From an uncultured Bacilli bacterium (lineage in GTDB: Bacteria > Bacillota_I > Bacilli_A > RF39 > UBA660): DNA of 41,587 nt. The notes beneath the pieces are model-generated. The model was not told the DNA's origin. It saw only the letters and a list, made by a program, of their open reading frames with translations, and searched no databases. Positions 17,199-25,248 of this stretch are shown here, piece after piece. Made by a program: the position numbers and the translations under genes. Position 1 is the stretch's first letter, and the number at the start of each line of letters is the position of its first letter. The stretch covers positions 1 to 41,587 of the forward strand of contig CANQZC010000013.1 in NCBI GenBank assembly GCA_947628235.1. Reading direction: 5' to 3'.

Positions 17199-18436
17199 TG
17201 TACACTGTTTATAGTGATGATAATTTATTATATTCTCCAAATATGGAATACCAAGGGTATATAATTTATGATGCAATGATAGAAAAAGAAATTGATACTG
17301 TTGATTCATTTGAATTTACGATTAATACTTCACACCCTTTTTATAACAGTATAGCACTGTATAAAAATACAATAAAAGTTTATTCAGACAGCACTTGCAT
17401 ATTTTTAGGAAGGGCTATATCTTACGAACTTGATTCTTATGGAAATGCTACATTTACTTGCGAGGGTGGTATCGGGTTTTTAAATGATGAAATCACATAT
17501 CAATTTGGTGAGGATATTGCTATTGGCACAACGGTTCAAGATTTTTATTCTAATTATATTGTAAGGTATAATGAACCAAGACAAAAGTATCAAGAACCAT
17601 ATAGATTGCTTGCAACTACTTATGGCCCTGGGTATGTTCCATCAATGAAGTTAGAAAATGAGGCTATTTCTCAAGATGAATCAGATACTTTTCTAACATT
17701 GTTTAATTCTTTTGTGGAACAAATTGATAATCTTCATTATTTAGCGCTATATAGTGATAAGCTTACAACTATTAAACTTATAAATCAAGAATATCAGACA
17801 ACCAATACAAATATAATAGATACTATAGAATTTGGTAAAAATTTAACAGATATAAGCTTATCATCAAATATTGACGATGCGTTTAGTGTAATAGAACCTT
17901 TAGGAGATTATTTATATTATACTGACCCACAAACTGGAGAACTTAAACAAAGCGAAACTAATAGATTTCACCTCACTTCTCCGGATGTTCATGGTGGTCA
18001 ATCTATATATTCTTCAGATAGAATAGAAAGTGAAGCATATATAAAAAGACTTGGATATATTGTTAGAGAAGTTATATTTGATAGTGTCTCTAATAATATG
18101 AATAATCCATGGCAGCTTCTTCATAATGTGGCTATGACATATTTTAAAAATATGGAATCAACAACTATAACAGTTAATGCTGTAAAACTTGATCCTAAGA
18201 AAGTTGTTAATATTGGTGATGTAATAGAAATTATTGATCCGTATCATAGAGTTATGAATGGAAAATATATGGTTACAAATCTGTCGATAGATTTAATGGA
18301 CCCAAGCAGTACGGAATATGAATTAAATGGTGCTGGAGTTACTAAATTATCAAAAGCTATTGGTGGGCAAGCTCGATATTTATCTAATATTGGAAAAATG
18401 TCTGGGCGAATATATAATATTTTAAGAAAGGGATGA
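17198..18436 (+). CDS. Tail hub / prophage-tail endopeptidase-like protein (Tal-like)
   Basis: A 412-residue beta-rich protein of the baseplate hub. MIEKEIDTVDSFEFTINTSHPFYNSI, KVYSDSTCIFLGRAISYELDSYGNATFTCEGGIGFLND and the C-terminal DVIEIIDPYHRVMNGKYMVTNLSI match the prophage endopeptidase tail family, whose N-terminal part is a gp27-like hub. It is short for the family and lacks an added lysin domain, so hub rather than cell-wall cleavage is the safer role. The start is ATG 17198 after AGGAGGATTATTAT, overlapping the preceding stop by one base. It sits in the conserved order tape measure, Dit, Tal, receptor-binding protein. Confidence 0.8.
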   Translation: MYTVYSDDNLLYSPNMEYQGYIIYDAMIEKEIDTVDSFEFTINTSHPFYNSIALYKNTIKVYSDSTCIFLGRAISYELDSYGNATFTCEGGIGFLNDEITYQFGEDIAIGTTVQDFYSNYIVRYNEPRQKYQEPYRLLATTYGPGYVPSMKLENEAISQDESDTFLTLFNSFVEQIDNLHYLALYSDKLTTIKLINQEYQTTNTNIIDTIEFGKNLTDISLSSNIDDAFSVIEPLGDYLYYTDPQTGELKQSETNRFHLTSPDVHGGQSIYSSDRIESEAYIKRLGYIVREVIFDSVSNNMNNPWQLLHNVAMTYFKNMESTTITVNAVKLDPKKVVNIGDVIEIIDPYHRVMNGKYMVTNLSIDLMDPSSTEYELNGAGVTKLSKAIGGQARYLSNIGKMSGRIYNILRKG

Positions 18437-18440
18437 TCAG

Positions 18441-20561
18441 GTGGCAGATATAAATACTCTTTTAGCGCAAATATTATCGGCTCGATATGGACGAGACGTA
18501 CGACAATCAATACACGATAGTATAAAAGCTATAAATGATGAGAGCACTAATTTTGATGATAGAAGCTACGGGCCATCAAATATTGGAATAAATAATACAA
18601 ATTATAGCCAATATTTTACAGATCTCAATAGTGTATATGATGGAAAAGCATATTTGATAAAATCTAATGTAACTGATGATATGGTTAAAAATATGCCAAT
18701 TCAAGGGTATGATGCATATTTCATTTCTCAAAGAATATCATATACCAGGGGCGGAGATTGCTTACAAATATTTGCTACTTTTCAAAATGGAATATTTATT
18801 AGAACTCATCTCTCAGCTTGGTCAGAATGGGTTGATGTATCTAACAAAACAGATAGTAGTAAAATAACTTCCATAGAGAAAGACATCACTGGTATTAAAT
18901 CTTCTATACAAAAAGTTGAACAAAAAAATACGGAGCAAGATGCATCAATAAGTACATTGACTACTTCTGTGCAAAAGGCACAGAGTGATGCAACCACGGC
19001 TGAGCAGAAAAATGCCGAGCAAGATACTACTATTACCGATCACACTTCAAAACTCAAAACTCTTAGCAACTATCAGTTCACAAATATTCGTTCAACTAAT
19101 GCTTTTTGGAACAGCATTAGCGATCCCATAAATGCATGGCAGTTCAAGCCGAGTTCAATTTACACTATACCCTCTTCAGTAATAAAAGCTAACAAAGTAA
19201 CCGGATTACCAGAGCATACATATGTAGCAAATTCTGTTATAACTATAATAACCTTCGGCGGCAATGATTCAAGTTCTCCAACTGCTGCTGATGATATATA
19301 CCAAACTGAAACAGGCAGCACTCCCCAAGCCCCATCTGCAGGAACAGTTCAAATGGTATTTAATGATAAATTTACATGGCGCAGACAAAAACAATTCGCA
19401 AATGAGGCATATCCCGAATGGGTTGAAATAATTAACACTGACAATTTAAATCCATTCAGAACAAGTATTGAAGCTCTGCAAAATATTCGTTTCACTAACA
19501 TAAAAACAGATGATAATTTCTGGACAGATGCTGAATATCCAATATATGCATGGGCGTTTAAGCCGAATTCAATTTACACTATTCCTGCAAGTAAAGTAGC
19601 GAATGTGTCTGGTTTGCCGGATGGCATATATGCCCTAAATACAAATTCAACCATACTAACATTTGGCGGTAATAATGTAGACTCTCCAATTTCTGCTGAT
19701 GATATATTTGAAACTGAAACGGGAAGTGGATACACCGCTCCTGCAGCAGGAGTTGCGCAAATAGTACTTTGTGGCAGTTATATGTGGCATAGACAAAAAA
19801 CATCAATCAGCGCCGTATATCCCGAATGGGATGGAGGAACCAGATTTAAAACAGGGGCGCACTTAAATGATGAAAATTTAACCGATGTATTACCAAATTC
19901 AAAATTTTCTGATATAAACAAAAATTCTATATACCGTGTAGAGGCAGGGACTGCTGTTGATAAAATATCAGATAGACCGTTTGGGACCGGGCATAATAAT
20001 TATACAATTATTACATTATTTCCATTATTAACTAACAACTTTGGTGGTGTTCAGATTGCAATCAGAGCTGGAGATAGCCCTCTGATTGATTATAGGGTGG
20101 TAAATGCAGATGGTAATTATAGTATTTGGATGTCTACGGGAAGTTTATTACCTATGGGCGCTATTGCCGAATCAGATACATATGTGTATGCCGATTTAGC
20201 ACCTAATGCAATTTATCGGTTTGATATTGCAAACGCTAATGCTACGGATAAACCGGATTTCGCGGAATTTCATCAAACAAATAGGCATACAGCTATTATG
20301 CTTTCGCCGCGCCCAAACAACAACCGTGGCGCAATCCAAATATTATCCGCGGTTGCGGCAGATCCAAATAGCCTAAGGTTAGTTTACAGGGCATTTAACA
20401 GTTCGGGTGAACCGGATAGTTGGCACGGAATAATTGACACTGAAAATCTTGAACACTTCATAACTAAATCCCAAAAAATAGCAGATATTGTGTCTAATGC
20501 TCAAAGCTTAGCAACTAGAATATCAAAATTAGAACAACAAATTGCACAATTAGGAGGATGA
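18441..20561 (+). CDS. Modular receptor-binding / tail fibre protein
   Basis: A 706-residue protein from GTG 18441. The N-terminus DINTLLAQILSARYGRDVRQSIHDSIKAI is the attachment segment seen on many Firmicutes-phage baseplate proteins. Near 60-130 is a knob-like module ending in LSAWSEWVDV, then a coiled coil (about 137-205), then two tandem repeats of about 135 residues (near 211-343 and 346-472), each with FTNI...FKP-[NS]-SIYTIP and ...W-x-R-Q-K...YPEW. Two more diverged modules follow, sharing N-[SA]-IYR and GxxQI, before a short C-terminal coiled coil. Repeated knob-like folds are expected to bind host glycans. The last third is more GC-rich, suggesting acquired domains. Confidence 0.8.
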   Translation: MADINTLLAQILSARYGRDVRQSIHDSIKAINDESTNFDDRSYGPSNIGINNTNYSQYFTDLNSVYDGKAYLIKSNVTDDMVKNMPIQGYDAYFISQRISYTRGGDCLQIFATFQNGIFIRTHLSAWSEWVDVSNKTDSSKITSIEKDITGIKSSIQKVEQKNTEQDASISTLTTSVQKAQSDATTAEQKNAEQDTTITDHTSKLKTLSNYQFTNIRSTNAFWNSISDPINAWQFKPSSIYTIPSSVIKANKVTGLPEHTYVANSVITIITFGGNDSSSPTAADDIYQTETGSTPQAPSAGTVQMVFNDKFTWRRQKQFANEAYPEWVEIINTDNLNPFRTSIEALQNIRFTNIKTDDNFWTDAEYPIYAWAFKPNSIYTIPASKVANVSGLPDGIYALNTNSTILTFGGNNVDSPISADDIFETETGSGYTAPAAGVAQIVLCGSYMWHRQKTSISAVYPEWDGGTRFKTGAHLNDENLTDVLPNSKFSDINKNSIYRVEAGTAVDKISDRPFGTGHNNYTIITLFPLLTNNFGGVQIAIRAGDSPLIDYRVVNADGNYSIWMSTGSLLPMGAIAESDTYVYADLAPNAIYRFDIANANATDKPDFAEFHQTNRHTAIMLSPRPNNNRGAIQILSAVAADPNSLRLVYRAFNSSGEPDSWHGIIDTENLEHFITKSQKIADIVSNAQSLATRISKLEQQIAQLGG

Positions 20562-20565
20562 TACT

Positions 20566-21492
20566 ATGCAAATTAATGAACGATTTGTGGAACGAGCTAT
20601 TCACTATATTGGGTATGGTCCACAAATATTTAATGCTTATTTTGGCACTCCAATGGGAACTGCATGGTGCGCAGAATTTGTTTGCAAATGTGCAGATGAT
20701 GTAGGTGCTATCGGAAAATGCATTGTTAAAACTGCAGGAGCAGGCTCTATACCAAGAGAATCTATAGCAAAATATGGCGGCACTTGGTATGAAGGATACA
20801 GTAGCTACAAGCCAAAACCTGGTGATATTATAGTATTCACATGGAATGGAGAAGGCCAGTATCCTGGTCAAGATAAATACTTCTCAGACCATGTTGGTGT
20901 TGTTGAAAAGGTTTCTGGAAATACAGTTTATACAATAGAAGGAAATGCTAACGGCACTAACACTTCATCAACAGTTTGCAGAAGATCTTATACACTTAAA
21001 AGTGGAAAGATAAATGGGTATTTCCATCCAAATTGGGTTCTTGCTGATAAATCTTATAAAGAGAATGGTGGAAGTACTCCGACTCCTGATCCGAAACCTG
21101 TAAAAAATAGTATAAGCGAAGTGCAAACATATCTTAGAAATAAATATAATTGTACTTGCGCAGTTGATGGGGAATATGGCCCAAAGACAAAAGCAGCTCT
21201 TGTAGGCTCTTTGCAATGTTGTCTTAATAAGTATTACCATTCGGGTCTAACTGTTGACGGTATTATGGGTCCAAAGACAAAGAAAGCTTGTCCTGTTCTC
21301 AATAACGGATTTACTCATCCGATAGTTTATATTTTACAAGGAGCACTTATTTGCCGTGGCTATGACACCGGCGGCTTCGATGGAGAATATGGTCCAAAGA
21401 CTGCTCTTGCTGTAACCGATTTCCAAAAGAAGCATTGCCGTGAAGTAGACGGTCTTGCCGGCCCAGAAACATTCTATGAATTACTTAAATAA
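20566..21492 (+). CDS. Endolysin: CHAP hydrolase with two peptidoglycan-binding repeats
   Basis: The 308-residue lysin degrades the host cell wall for release. The N-terminal CHAP (NlpC/P60-like) domain has Cys35 in GTAWCAEFV and His109 in FSDHVGVVE as the probable catalytic pair, and KPKPGDIIVFTW is the usual CHAP strand. A Pro/Thr linker near 169-178 leads to two PG-binding-type repeats, recognised by DGEYGPKTKAA (near 205), DGIMGPKTKKA and DGEYGPKTALAVTDFQKKH near the end. There is no signal peptide, so export depends on the holin at 24638. ATG 20566 follows AGGAGGATGATACT. No zinc-amidase motif is present. Confidence 0.92.
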   Translation: MQINERFVERAIHYIGYGPQIFNAYFGTPMGTAWCAEFVCKCADDVGAIGKCIVKTAGAGSIPRESIAKYGGTWYEGYSSYKPKPGDIIVFTWNGEGQYPGQDKYFSDHVGVVEKVSGNTVYTIEGNANGTNTSSTVCRRSYTLKSGKINGYFHPNWVLADKSYKENGGSTPTPDPKPVKNSISEVQTYLRNKYNCTCAVDGEYGPKTKAALVGSLQCCLNKYYHSGLTVDGIMGPKTKKACPVLNNGFTHPIVYILQGALICRGYDTGGFDGEYGPKTALAVTDFQKKHCREVDGLAGPETFYELLK

Positions 21493-21504
21493 GGAGATAT
21501 TTTT

Positions 21505-21930
21505 ATGAATAATAGCCAATATTGGCTGCCCCCACAGCCACCACAACAATATTATAATCCGGTTCAACAAACTTCCCAACCTTACACTTCATATCAACCA
21601 TCAGTAAATATAGCGCCAAATACTCTTGTTGGTAAAATGGTGAATTCTGAAGCAGATGTTGCACCTAATGAGGTCCCTATGGACGGAAGCGCGGGGATAT
21701 ATCCAGCAAGAGATTTTTCTGCTATTTATATAAAAACATGGAATAAAAACGGAACGATAAGTACGATTAAATTTATTCCAGAAATGGCAGAAACAGTTTC
21801 GCAAGAACCGAATACAAATAGTGTTATTTTGGAAAGACTTGATAAATTAACTAGCATGGTGTCAAAAATAAAGCCATATCGTAATTATAACCATAATAAG
21901 AAAGTGGTGAACGATAATGGAGATGCTTGA
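21505..21930 (+). CDS. Conserved phage protein with Pro/Gln/Tyr-rich N-terminus
   Basis: A 141-residue protein starting at ATG 21505 after AAGGAGATATTTTT. The first 40 residues are rich in Pro, Gln and Tyr and probably disordered. The middle, VGKMVNSEADVAPNEVPMDGSAGIYPARDFSAIYIKTWNKNGTISTIKFIPE, is a compact module known from many gut phages but without assigned function. A helical segment and a basic Asn/Lys-rich tail follow. It overlaps the next gene by 14 bases. A virion-associated role is possible from position only. Confidence 0.7.
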   Translation: MNNSQYWLPPQPPQQYYNPVQQTSQPYTSYQPSVNIAPNTLVGKMVNSEADVAPNEVPMDGSAGIYPARDFSAIYIKTWNKNGTISTIKFIPEMAETVSQEPNTNSVILERLDKLTSMVSKIKPYRNYNHNKKVVNDNGDA

Positions 21931-22120
21931 AGTATTTGCTAAAAATTTGTTAGCTAGTAATCCAAATATAGCAAACAATCCTATAAATCAAGAACTTATA
22001 AATGTTATACAAAATAACGATTCTAAAAGAGGCGAAGAAATCGCTAATAATTTATGTCAGACATATGGTATAACAAAAGAAGAAGCAATTCGTAGGGCAC
22101 GAATGTTTTTCAATATCTGA
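21917..22120 (+). CDS. Small helical conserved phage protein
   Basis: A 67-residue all-helical protein: one amphipathic helix (LEVFAKNLLASNP), a polar middle with NPINQELINVIQNNDSKRGEEIANNLCQTYG, and ITKEEAIRRARMFF. Many gut phages carry this pattern after the protein encoded at 21505. ATG 21917 follows GTGGTG and overlaps the previous reading frame; ATG 21923 is a second candidate. Function unknown. Confidence 0.65.
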   Translation: MEMLEVFAKNLLASNPNIANNPINQELINVIQNNDSKRGEEIANNLCQTYGITKEEAIRRARMFFNI

Positions 22121-22127
22121 ATACATA

Positions 22128-22159
22128 TTTAAACCTATATTATGCGCGCAGGGTTTAAA
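22128..22159 (+). terminator. Intergenic stem-loop, possible weak terminator
   Basis: TTTAAACC (22128-22135) pairs with GGTTTAAA (22152-22159) around a 16-base loop that contains GCGCGC. A broken T-rich stretch (ATTATTTTT) follows about ten bases later, ahead of the AAGGAGG of the next gene. The stem is AT-rich and the T-run is separated from it, so this may be an mRNA processing or stabilising structure rather than a terminator. Confidence 0.35.
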
Positions 22160-22191
22160 ATGTAAAATTATTTTTCTAAGGAGGAACTTTA

Positions 22192-22935
22192 ATGTTCAAT
22201 TCAGGCGGAGTCAGTTTGGCAGATATAGCTGCGGTAACTGGTAGAAACAACGATGGTGATGGACTTGGCAACGGAAATGGCTGGTGGGTTCTAATAATCC
22301 TATTCGCTCTCTTCAGCAGAGGTGGCTGGGGAAATAATGATAACCAAGGCTCTGGAGGTACTGGCATGACAAGCTATATTCCTGGAGAAGTCCAGAGAGG
22401 TTTTGACAATCAGGGAGTAACCAATAAACTTAATGGCCTTGAGAATGGTCTTTGCTCTCTTGGTTATGATATTCTTAACCAGACAAATGGAATCCAGCAG
22501 GCTATAGCTAATCTCGGTTATACAAATCAGCTTATTGCCAATCAGAACCAAATTGCAGATATGAATAGAGATTTTGCTATTCAGCAGCAATTGGCTCAGT
22601 GTTGCTGTGACCAGAGAGCAGATTCAGCTCAGACAAGATATGATATGGCTACACTCAATTGCGCAACAAATACATTAATATCCAATTCCACAAGAGATAT
22701 TATCGACAATAATACTCAGGGCGTAAATAGAATACTCGATTATCTGTGCCAAGAGAAGATCTCTAGCCTCCAGGCAGAGAATCAGGCACTTAAGAGTGAC
22801 AATTCTATGGCTAAATGGGCAAATTATACAATAAATTCTGTAAGACCTACTCCTGTTCCGGCATGGACGGTTCCTAATCCAAATCTTCCATACGGATATA
22901 ATGGTGGATGCTGCAATAATTGTGGTATAGCTTAA
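22192..22935 (+). CDS. Conserved Gly/Cys-rich phage protein with one membrane-like segment
   Basis: A 247-residue protein with a Gly/Asn-rich N-terminus and a short hydrophobic run near 30-43 (WWVLIILFALFSRGG). Next come repeated helices with QxxxxNLGYxNQLIxNQNQIAD and a Cys cluster (QCCCDQRADSAQTRYDMAT), then a heptad-like helix (ISSLQAENQALKSD) and a Cys-rich end (GGCCNNCG). This layout recurs in gut Firmicutes phages near lysis and structural genes, and no function is known to me. A strong AAGGAGGAACTTTA precedes ATG 22192. It could be a membrane-associated or virion protein; the sequence does not decide. Confidence 0.72.
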   Translation: MFNSGGVSLADIAAVTGRNNDGDGLGNGNGWWVLIILFALFSRGGWGNNDNQGSGGTGMTSYIPGEVQRGFDNQGVTNKLNGLENGLCSLGYDILNQTNGIQQAIANLGYTNQLIANQNQIADMNRDFAIQQQLAQCCCDQRADSAQTRYDMATLNCATNTLISNSTRDIIDNNTQGVNRILDYLCQEKISSLQAENQALKSDNSMAKWANYTINSVRPTPVPAWTVPNPNLPYGYNGGCCNNCGIA

Positions 22936-22955
22936 TTAGTATTGGAGGTATCAAA

Positions 22956-23360
22956 ATGATAGTACTCTCAAATACTAATGCTCAAACTATACCTGCTGGT
23001 GGAACTGTTATATTTAACAATGTTATTAAAAAGTGTGGTTGTGGCATATGTTTCCGCAATAACAGTGGCAGTGTGTCTTTGCCAGGAAATTGTGCGCTTT
23101 ATGAAGTCGGCTTTGGTGCAAATATAACTGGTGCAACACCTGCTACTCCGGTAGAGCTTTCTATAAATATAGGTGGGTCTCCTCTTACTGAAACTGAAAT
23201 GATATATACTCCTGCTGTAGCAAATGCGGTAGGTCATGTATATACAGCAACAGTAGTTCAGGCCTGCTGCAATCTTTCAAATAACATAACAGTCACCAAT
23301 ACAGGTACTGAGCCAGTTATAATCAGTCCAAACCCCGTTCTTTCAATAAATGAAGTATGA
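22956..23360 (+). CDS. Small beta-rich (jelly-roll-like) conserved phage protein
   Basis: A 134-residue protein from ATG 22956 after TTGGAGG. The alternation of strands (IPAGGTVIFNNVIKKCGCGICFRNNSGSV, ALYEVGFGANI, TPVELSINIGGSPL, VYTATVVQACCNLSNNITVTNTGTEPVIISPNPVLSI) suggests a small beta-sandwich or jelly roll, as in phage head-decoration and fibre proteins. The Cys residues (CGCGIC, CC) are conspicuous. It sits between two proteins that usually accompany it in gut phages. The fold is inferred from strand pattern; the role is unproven. Confidence 0.68.
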   Translation: MIVLSNTNAQTIPAGGTVIFNNVIKKCGCGICFRNNSGSVSLPGNCALYEVGFGANITGATPATPVELSINIGGSPLTETEMIYTPAVANAVGHVYTATVVQACCNLSNNITVTNTGTEPVIISPNPVLSINEV

Positions 23361-23375
23361 TAGGAGGTTATTTTT

Positions 23376-23951
23376 GTGGACAAGAAACTCGAAAAGATTT
23401 CCGAAATGAAAGATAACCTTATATCTTGCATGGATTCCGTAATGTCTAGAGGTATCTCAGAAGTTGATACTAAAGAAGCTGGGGAAGTTATTGATATGAT
23501 AAAAGACCTTGCCGAGGCTGAAAAAGCGTGCATGGAAGCTAAATATTACAAAAGTGTGATAGAAGCTATGGACGAATATGAGCCAGATAATGAACGAATG
23601 GGATACAACAATCGTAGATATTCTAATGGAAGATATGCGCCGTCTGGAATGGGCAGCGTTATGGGATATCATAACATGAATGCCCCTTATTACATTGATA
23701 AATATATGGATGATAACCGAATGGGATATACTCGCACCTATGAGGGTTCATACAAAAATTATCAAGATGCTAGGAAGCATTATACGACTTCTAAGTCCTC
23801 TACGGACAAGGAAGAAATGGATAAGAATGCAGAACTTACAATAAAAGATATTGAACATACTCTTAAAGATATTTGGGGTTCTGCAGATATTAGTCTTAAG
23901 AGAAGAATGAAAGATGATATAAGCAATCTTCTTCTTGAAATGAATGTATAA
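23376..23951 (+). CDS. Conserved phage protein with Tyr/Met/Gly-rich centre
   Basis: A 191-residue protein starting at GTG 23376 after TAGGAGGTTATTTT. The N-terminal 60 residues form helices with heptads (LEKISEMKDNLISCMDSVM..., VIDMIKDLAEAEKACMEAKYYKSVIEAM). The centre (70-125) is low-complexity, rich in Tyr, Met, Gly, Asn and Arg. The C-terminus is charged and helical. The same arrangement occurs in the companion cluster of gut phages, without known function. The shape would suit an assembly or scaffolding accessory, but that is speculation. Confidence 0.68.
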   Translation: MDKKLEKISEMKDNLISCMDSVMSRGISEVDTKEAGEVIDMIKDLAEAEKACMEAKYYKSVIEAMDEYEPDNERMGYNNRRYSNGRYAPSGMGSVMGYHNMNAPYYIDKYMDDNRMGYTRTYEGSYKNYQDARKHYTTSKSSTDKEEMDKNAELTIKDIEHTLKDIWGSADISLKRRMKDDISNLLLEMNV

Positions 23952-23966
23952 TCTATATTTTTCATT

Positions 23967-24317
23967 ATGAGTCACTTTTATATGAATGGCAAACGATGGA
24001 ATATAAAATTTGTGGCGCATAATGACCGTATGCTCGTGGATCGAACTGGATCACTAAGAATGGCGACTACTGACACAACAATATATTGTATTTTTATATC
24101 AGAAAAACTATTAAATGACCTTCCTAAATCTTTATTAGTGAGAGTTTTGGTCCACGAGTTGGTTCATTGTGCTTTATTTAGTTATAATTTACTTGATGAT
24201 ATTCATGATTTGGTAAGACCAGACTACTGGATAGACGCGGAAGAGTGGATATGTAACTTAGTATCAGATTACGCTCCAAATATTCTGTCTATTGCCAAGG
24301 ATATTTTAACTGAATGA
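23967..24317 (+). CDS. Small HEXXH metallopeptidase-like protein
   Basis: The 116-residue protein has a zinc-peptidase motif, HELVH (63-67), inside the helix LLVRVLVHELVHCALFSY, and a downstream acidic helix (DAEEWICNLV, near 92-100) whose Glu could be the third ligand. The size suits a minimal SprT/ImmA-like metallopeptidase domain. Neither ATG 23967 nor the in-frame ATG 23982 has a clear ribosome binding site, so expression may be coupled to the preceding gene 15 bases upstream. The substrate is unknown; phage assembly, lysis and host-protein cleavage are all possible. Confidence 0.65.
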   Translation: MSHFYMNGKRWNIKFVAHNDRMLVDRTGSLRMATTDTTIYCIFISEKLLNDLPKSLLVRVLVHELVHCALFSYNLLDDIHDLVRPDYWIDAEEWICNLVSDYAPNILSIAKDILTE

Positions 24318-24333
24318 AGGAGAGGGTTATACA

Positions 24334-24645
24334 ATGGATAGTTGGATTCAAGTCGCAGTAACTATATTTTGCTCAATAGCTGCTTCCAGTGGTTTTTGGG
24401 CGTATATTCTTAAAAAACACGACAAAAAAGATGCCAAAACCAAAATGCTTATTGGTTTAGCTCATGACAGAATAGTTCATTTAGGTATGAGCTATATAAA
24501 TCGCGGATATATTACTCCTGAGGAATATAAAAATTTAATAGATTATTTATATTCTCCATATAAAGAAATGGGAGGAAATGGTTCTGCTGAAAAAATAATT
24601 GAAGAAGTTAAAAAACTTAAGATTGAGAGGGGCAAAAATGAGTAA
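24334..24645 (+). CDS. Single-pass membrane protein of the lysis cluster
   Basis: A 103-residue protein with one N-terminal membrane helix (about 5-26, QVAVTIFCSIAASSGFWAYIL) followed by KKHDKKD and a soluble helical domain with GYITPEEYKNLIDYLYSPYKEMGGNG. Start ATG 24334 follows AAGGAGAGGGTTATAC. It overlaps the holin gene by 8 bases, and such pairs are common in Firmicutes phages, where the partner may tune lysis timing or be a second holin. N-in or N-out topology cannot be set from sequence alone. Confidence 0.7.
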   Translation: MDSWIQVAVTIFCSIAASSGFWAYILKKHDKKDAKTKMLIGLAHDRIVHLGMSYINRGYITPEEYKNLIDYLYSPYKEMGGNGSAEKIIEEVKKLKIERGKNE

Positions 24646-24838
24646 TAAAATGTATGATGTTCTTAAATTTATTGCACAAATACTATTACCCGCCATAGCT
24701 ACTTTGTATTGTGCGATTGCTGGAATATGGGGTCTTCCGTATTCAGAGCAAATATCTGGAACTATTATTGCCATAGATACTTTCTTAGGGGTTATTCTGG
24801 GTATAAGCAGCAAAAAATATAAGAAATCGCAAGAATAA
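24638..24838 (+). CDS. Holin (Dp-1-like, two membrane segments)
   Basis: A 66-residue protein with two hydrophobic helices, about 10-32 (KFIAQILLPAIATLYCAIAG) and 39-57 (SGTIIAIDTFLGVILGIS), joined by IWGLPYSEQ, and a basic C-terminus (SSKKYKKSQE). This pattern is typical of the small phage holin family represented by pneumococcal phage Dp-1. It would open the membrane to let the CHAP endolysin reach the wall. ATG 24638 follows GAGAGGGGC inside the end of the preceding gene. Its last codons overlap the TCGC box of the first promoter of the regulatory block. Confidence 0.82.
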   Translation: MSNKMYDVLKFIAQILLPAIATLYCAIAGIWGLPYSEQISGTIIAIDTFLGVILGISSKKYKKSQE

Positions 24839-24865
24839 CATAGGCTATAATAGAACCGAAAGGTT
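24827..24865 (+). promoter_or_regulatory. Promoter P0 of the TCGC-TATAAT family
   Basis: TCGCAAGAATAACA starts at 24827 and TATAAT at 24846, the 19-base spacing shared by all seven family members. The inverted repeat AACC-GAAA-GGTT (24854-24865) spans the predicted start near 24858. It reads into the 24893 gene. No TTGACA-like -35 is evident. Confidence 0.75.
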
Positions 24866-24892
24866 ACTATATTTGAAAGGAGAAAGGCTGAT

Positions 24893-25174
24893 ATGCCGAA
24901 ACTACCATTTTTTAAGAAGAAAGAAGACAAATTTGAAGAGGAGCTGAAGACTGGGCTTCAAGAATTGTTAGAAGAATCGGAAAGTCTTGAAGATTACCAA
25001 AAAATCGTTGAACTGTATAAGGATGCAGCCGAGATTTCAGAAAAGAAACCAAAGCTTAGTCCCGACACAATATTCAACGGTGTTATGGGAATCTTAGGGA
25101 TTTTACTGATTCTTAACTACGAAAAACTTGGAATAGTTACATCTAAGGCACTTAAATTTGTTAAATTCCATTAA
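24893..25174 (+). CDS. Small acidic protein with C-terminal membrane segment
   Basis: A 93-residue protein from ATG 24893 after AAAGGAGAAAGGCTGAT. The first 55 residues are charged helices (EDKFEEELKTGLQELLEESESLEDYQKIVELYKDAAEIS). A hydrophobic stretch near 60-77 (FNGVMGILGILLILN) would anchor it in the membrane, tail-anchored style. It stands alone between promoter P0 and a strong terminator, so it is a single-gene transcription unit after the lysis genes. I do not know its function. Tail-anchored phage proteins of this type can act in superinfection exclusion, but nothing here proves that. Confidence 0.72.
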   Translation: MPKLPFFKKKEDKFEEELKTGLQELLEESESLEDYQKIVELYKDAAEISEKKPKLSPDTIFNGVMGILGILLILNYEKLGIVTSKALKFVKFH

Positions 25175-25181
25175 AATCATG

Positions 25182-25218
25182 GGGCGTGTGAAATACCACG
25201 CCTTTCTCTTTTTTTTTT
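25182..25218 (+). terminator. Intrinsic terminator after the 24893 gene
   Basis: GGCGTG pairs with CACGCC around a short loop (25183-25202), followed by TTTCTCTTTTTTTTTT. The T-run abuts the TCGC box of promoter P1, so terminator and promoter are back to back. Confidence 0.88.
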
Positions 25219-25242
25219 CGCAAAATTTACAAATGCTATAAT
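25218..25242 (+). promoter_or_regulatory. Promoter P1 of the TCGC-TATAAT family
   Basis: TCGC at 25218 and TATAAT at 25237-25242 keep the 19-base family spacing, with an extended -10 (TGC before TATAAT). The predicted start is near 25249. It lacks the AACC-GAAA-GGTT element found after P0, P2, P4 and P5, and the next coding sequence has its own promoter (P2), so P1 seems to serve the structured noncoding segment. Confidence 0.78.
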
Positions 25243-25248
25243 GAAACA

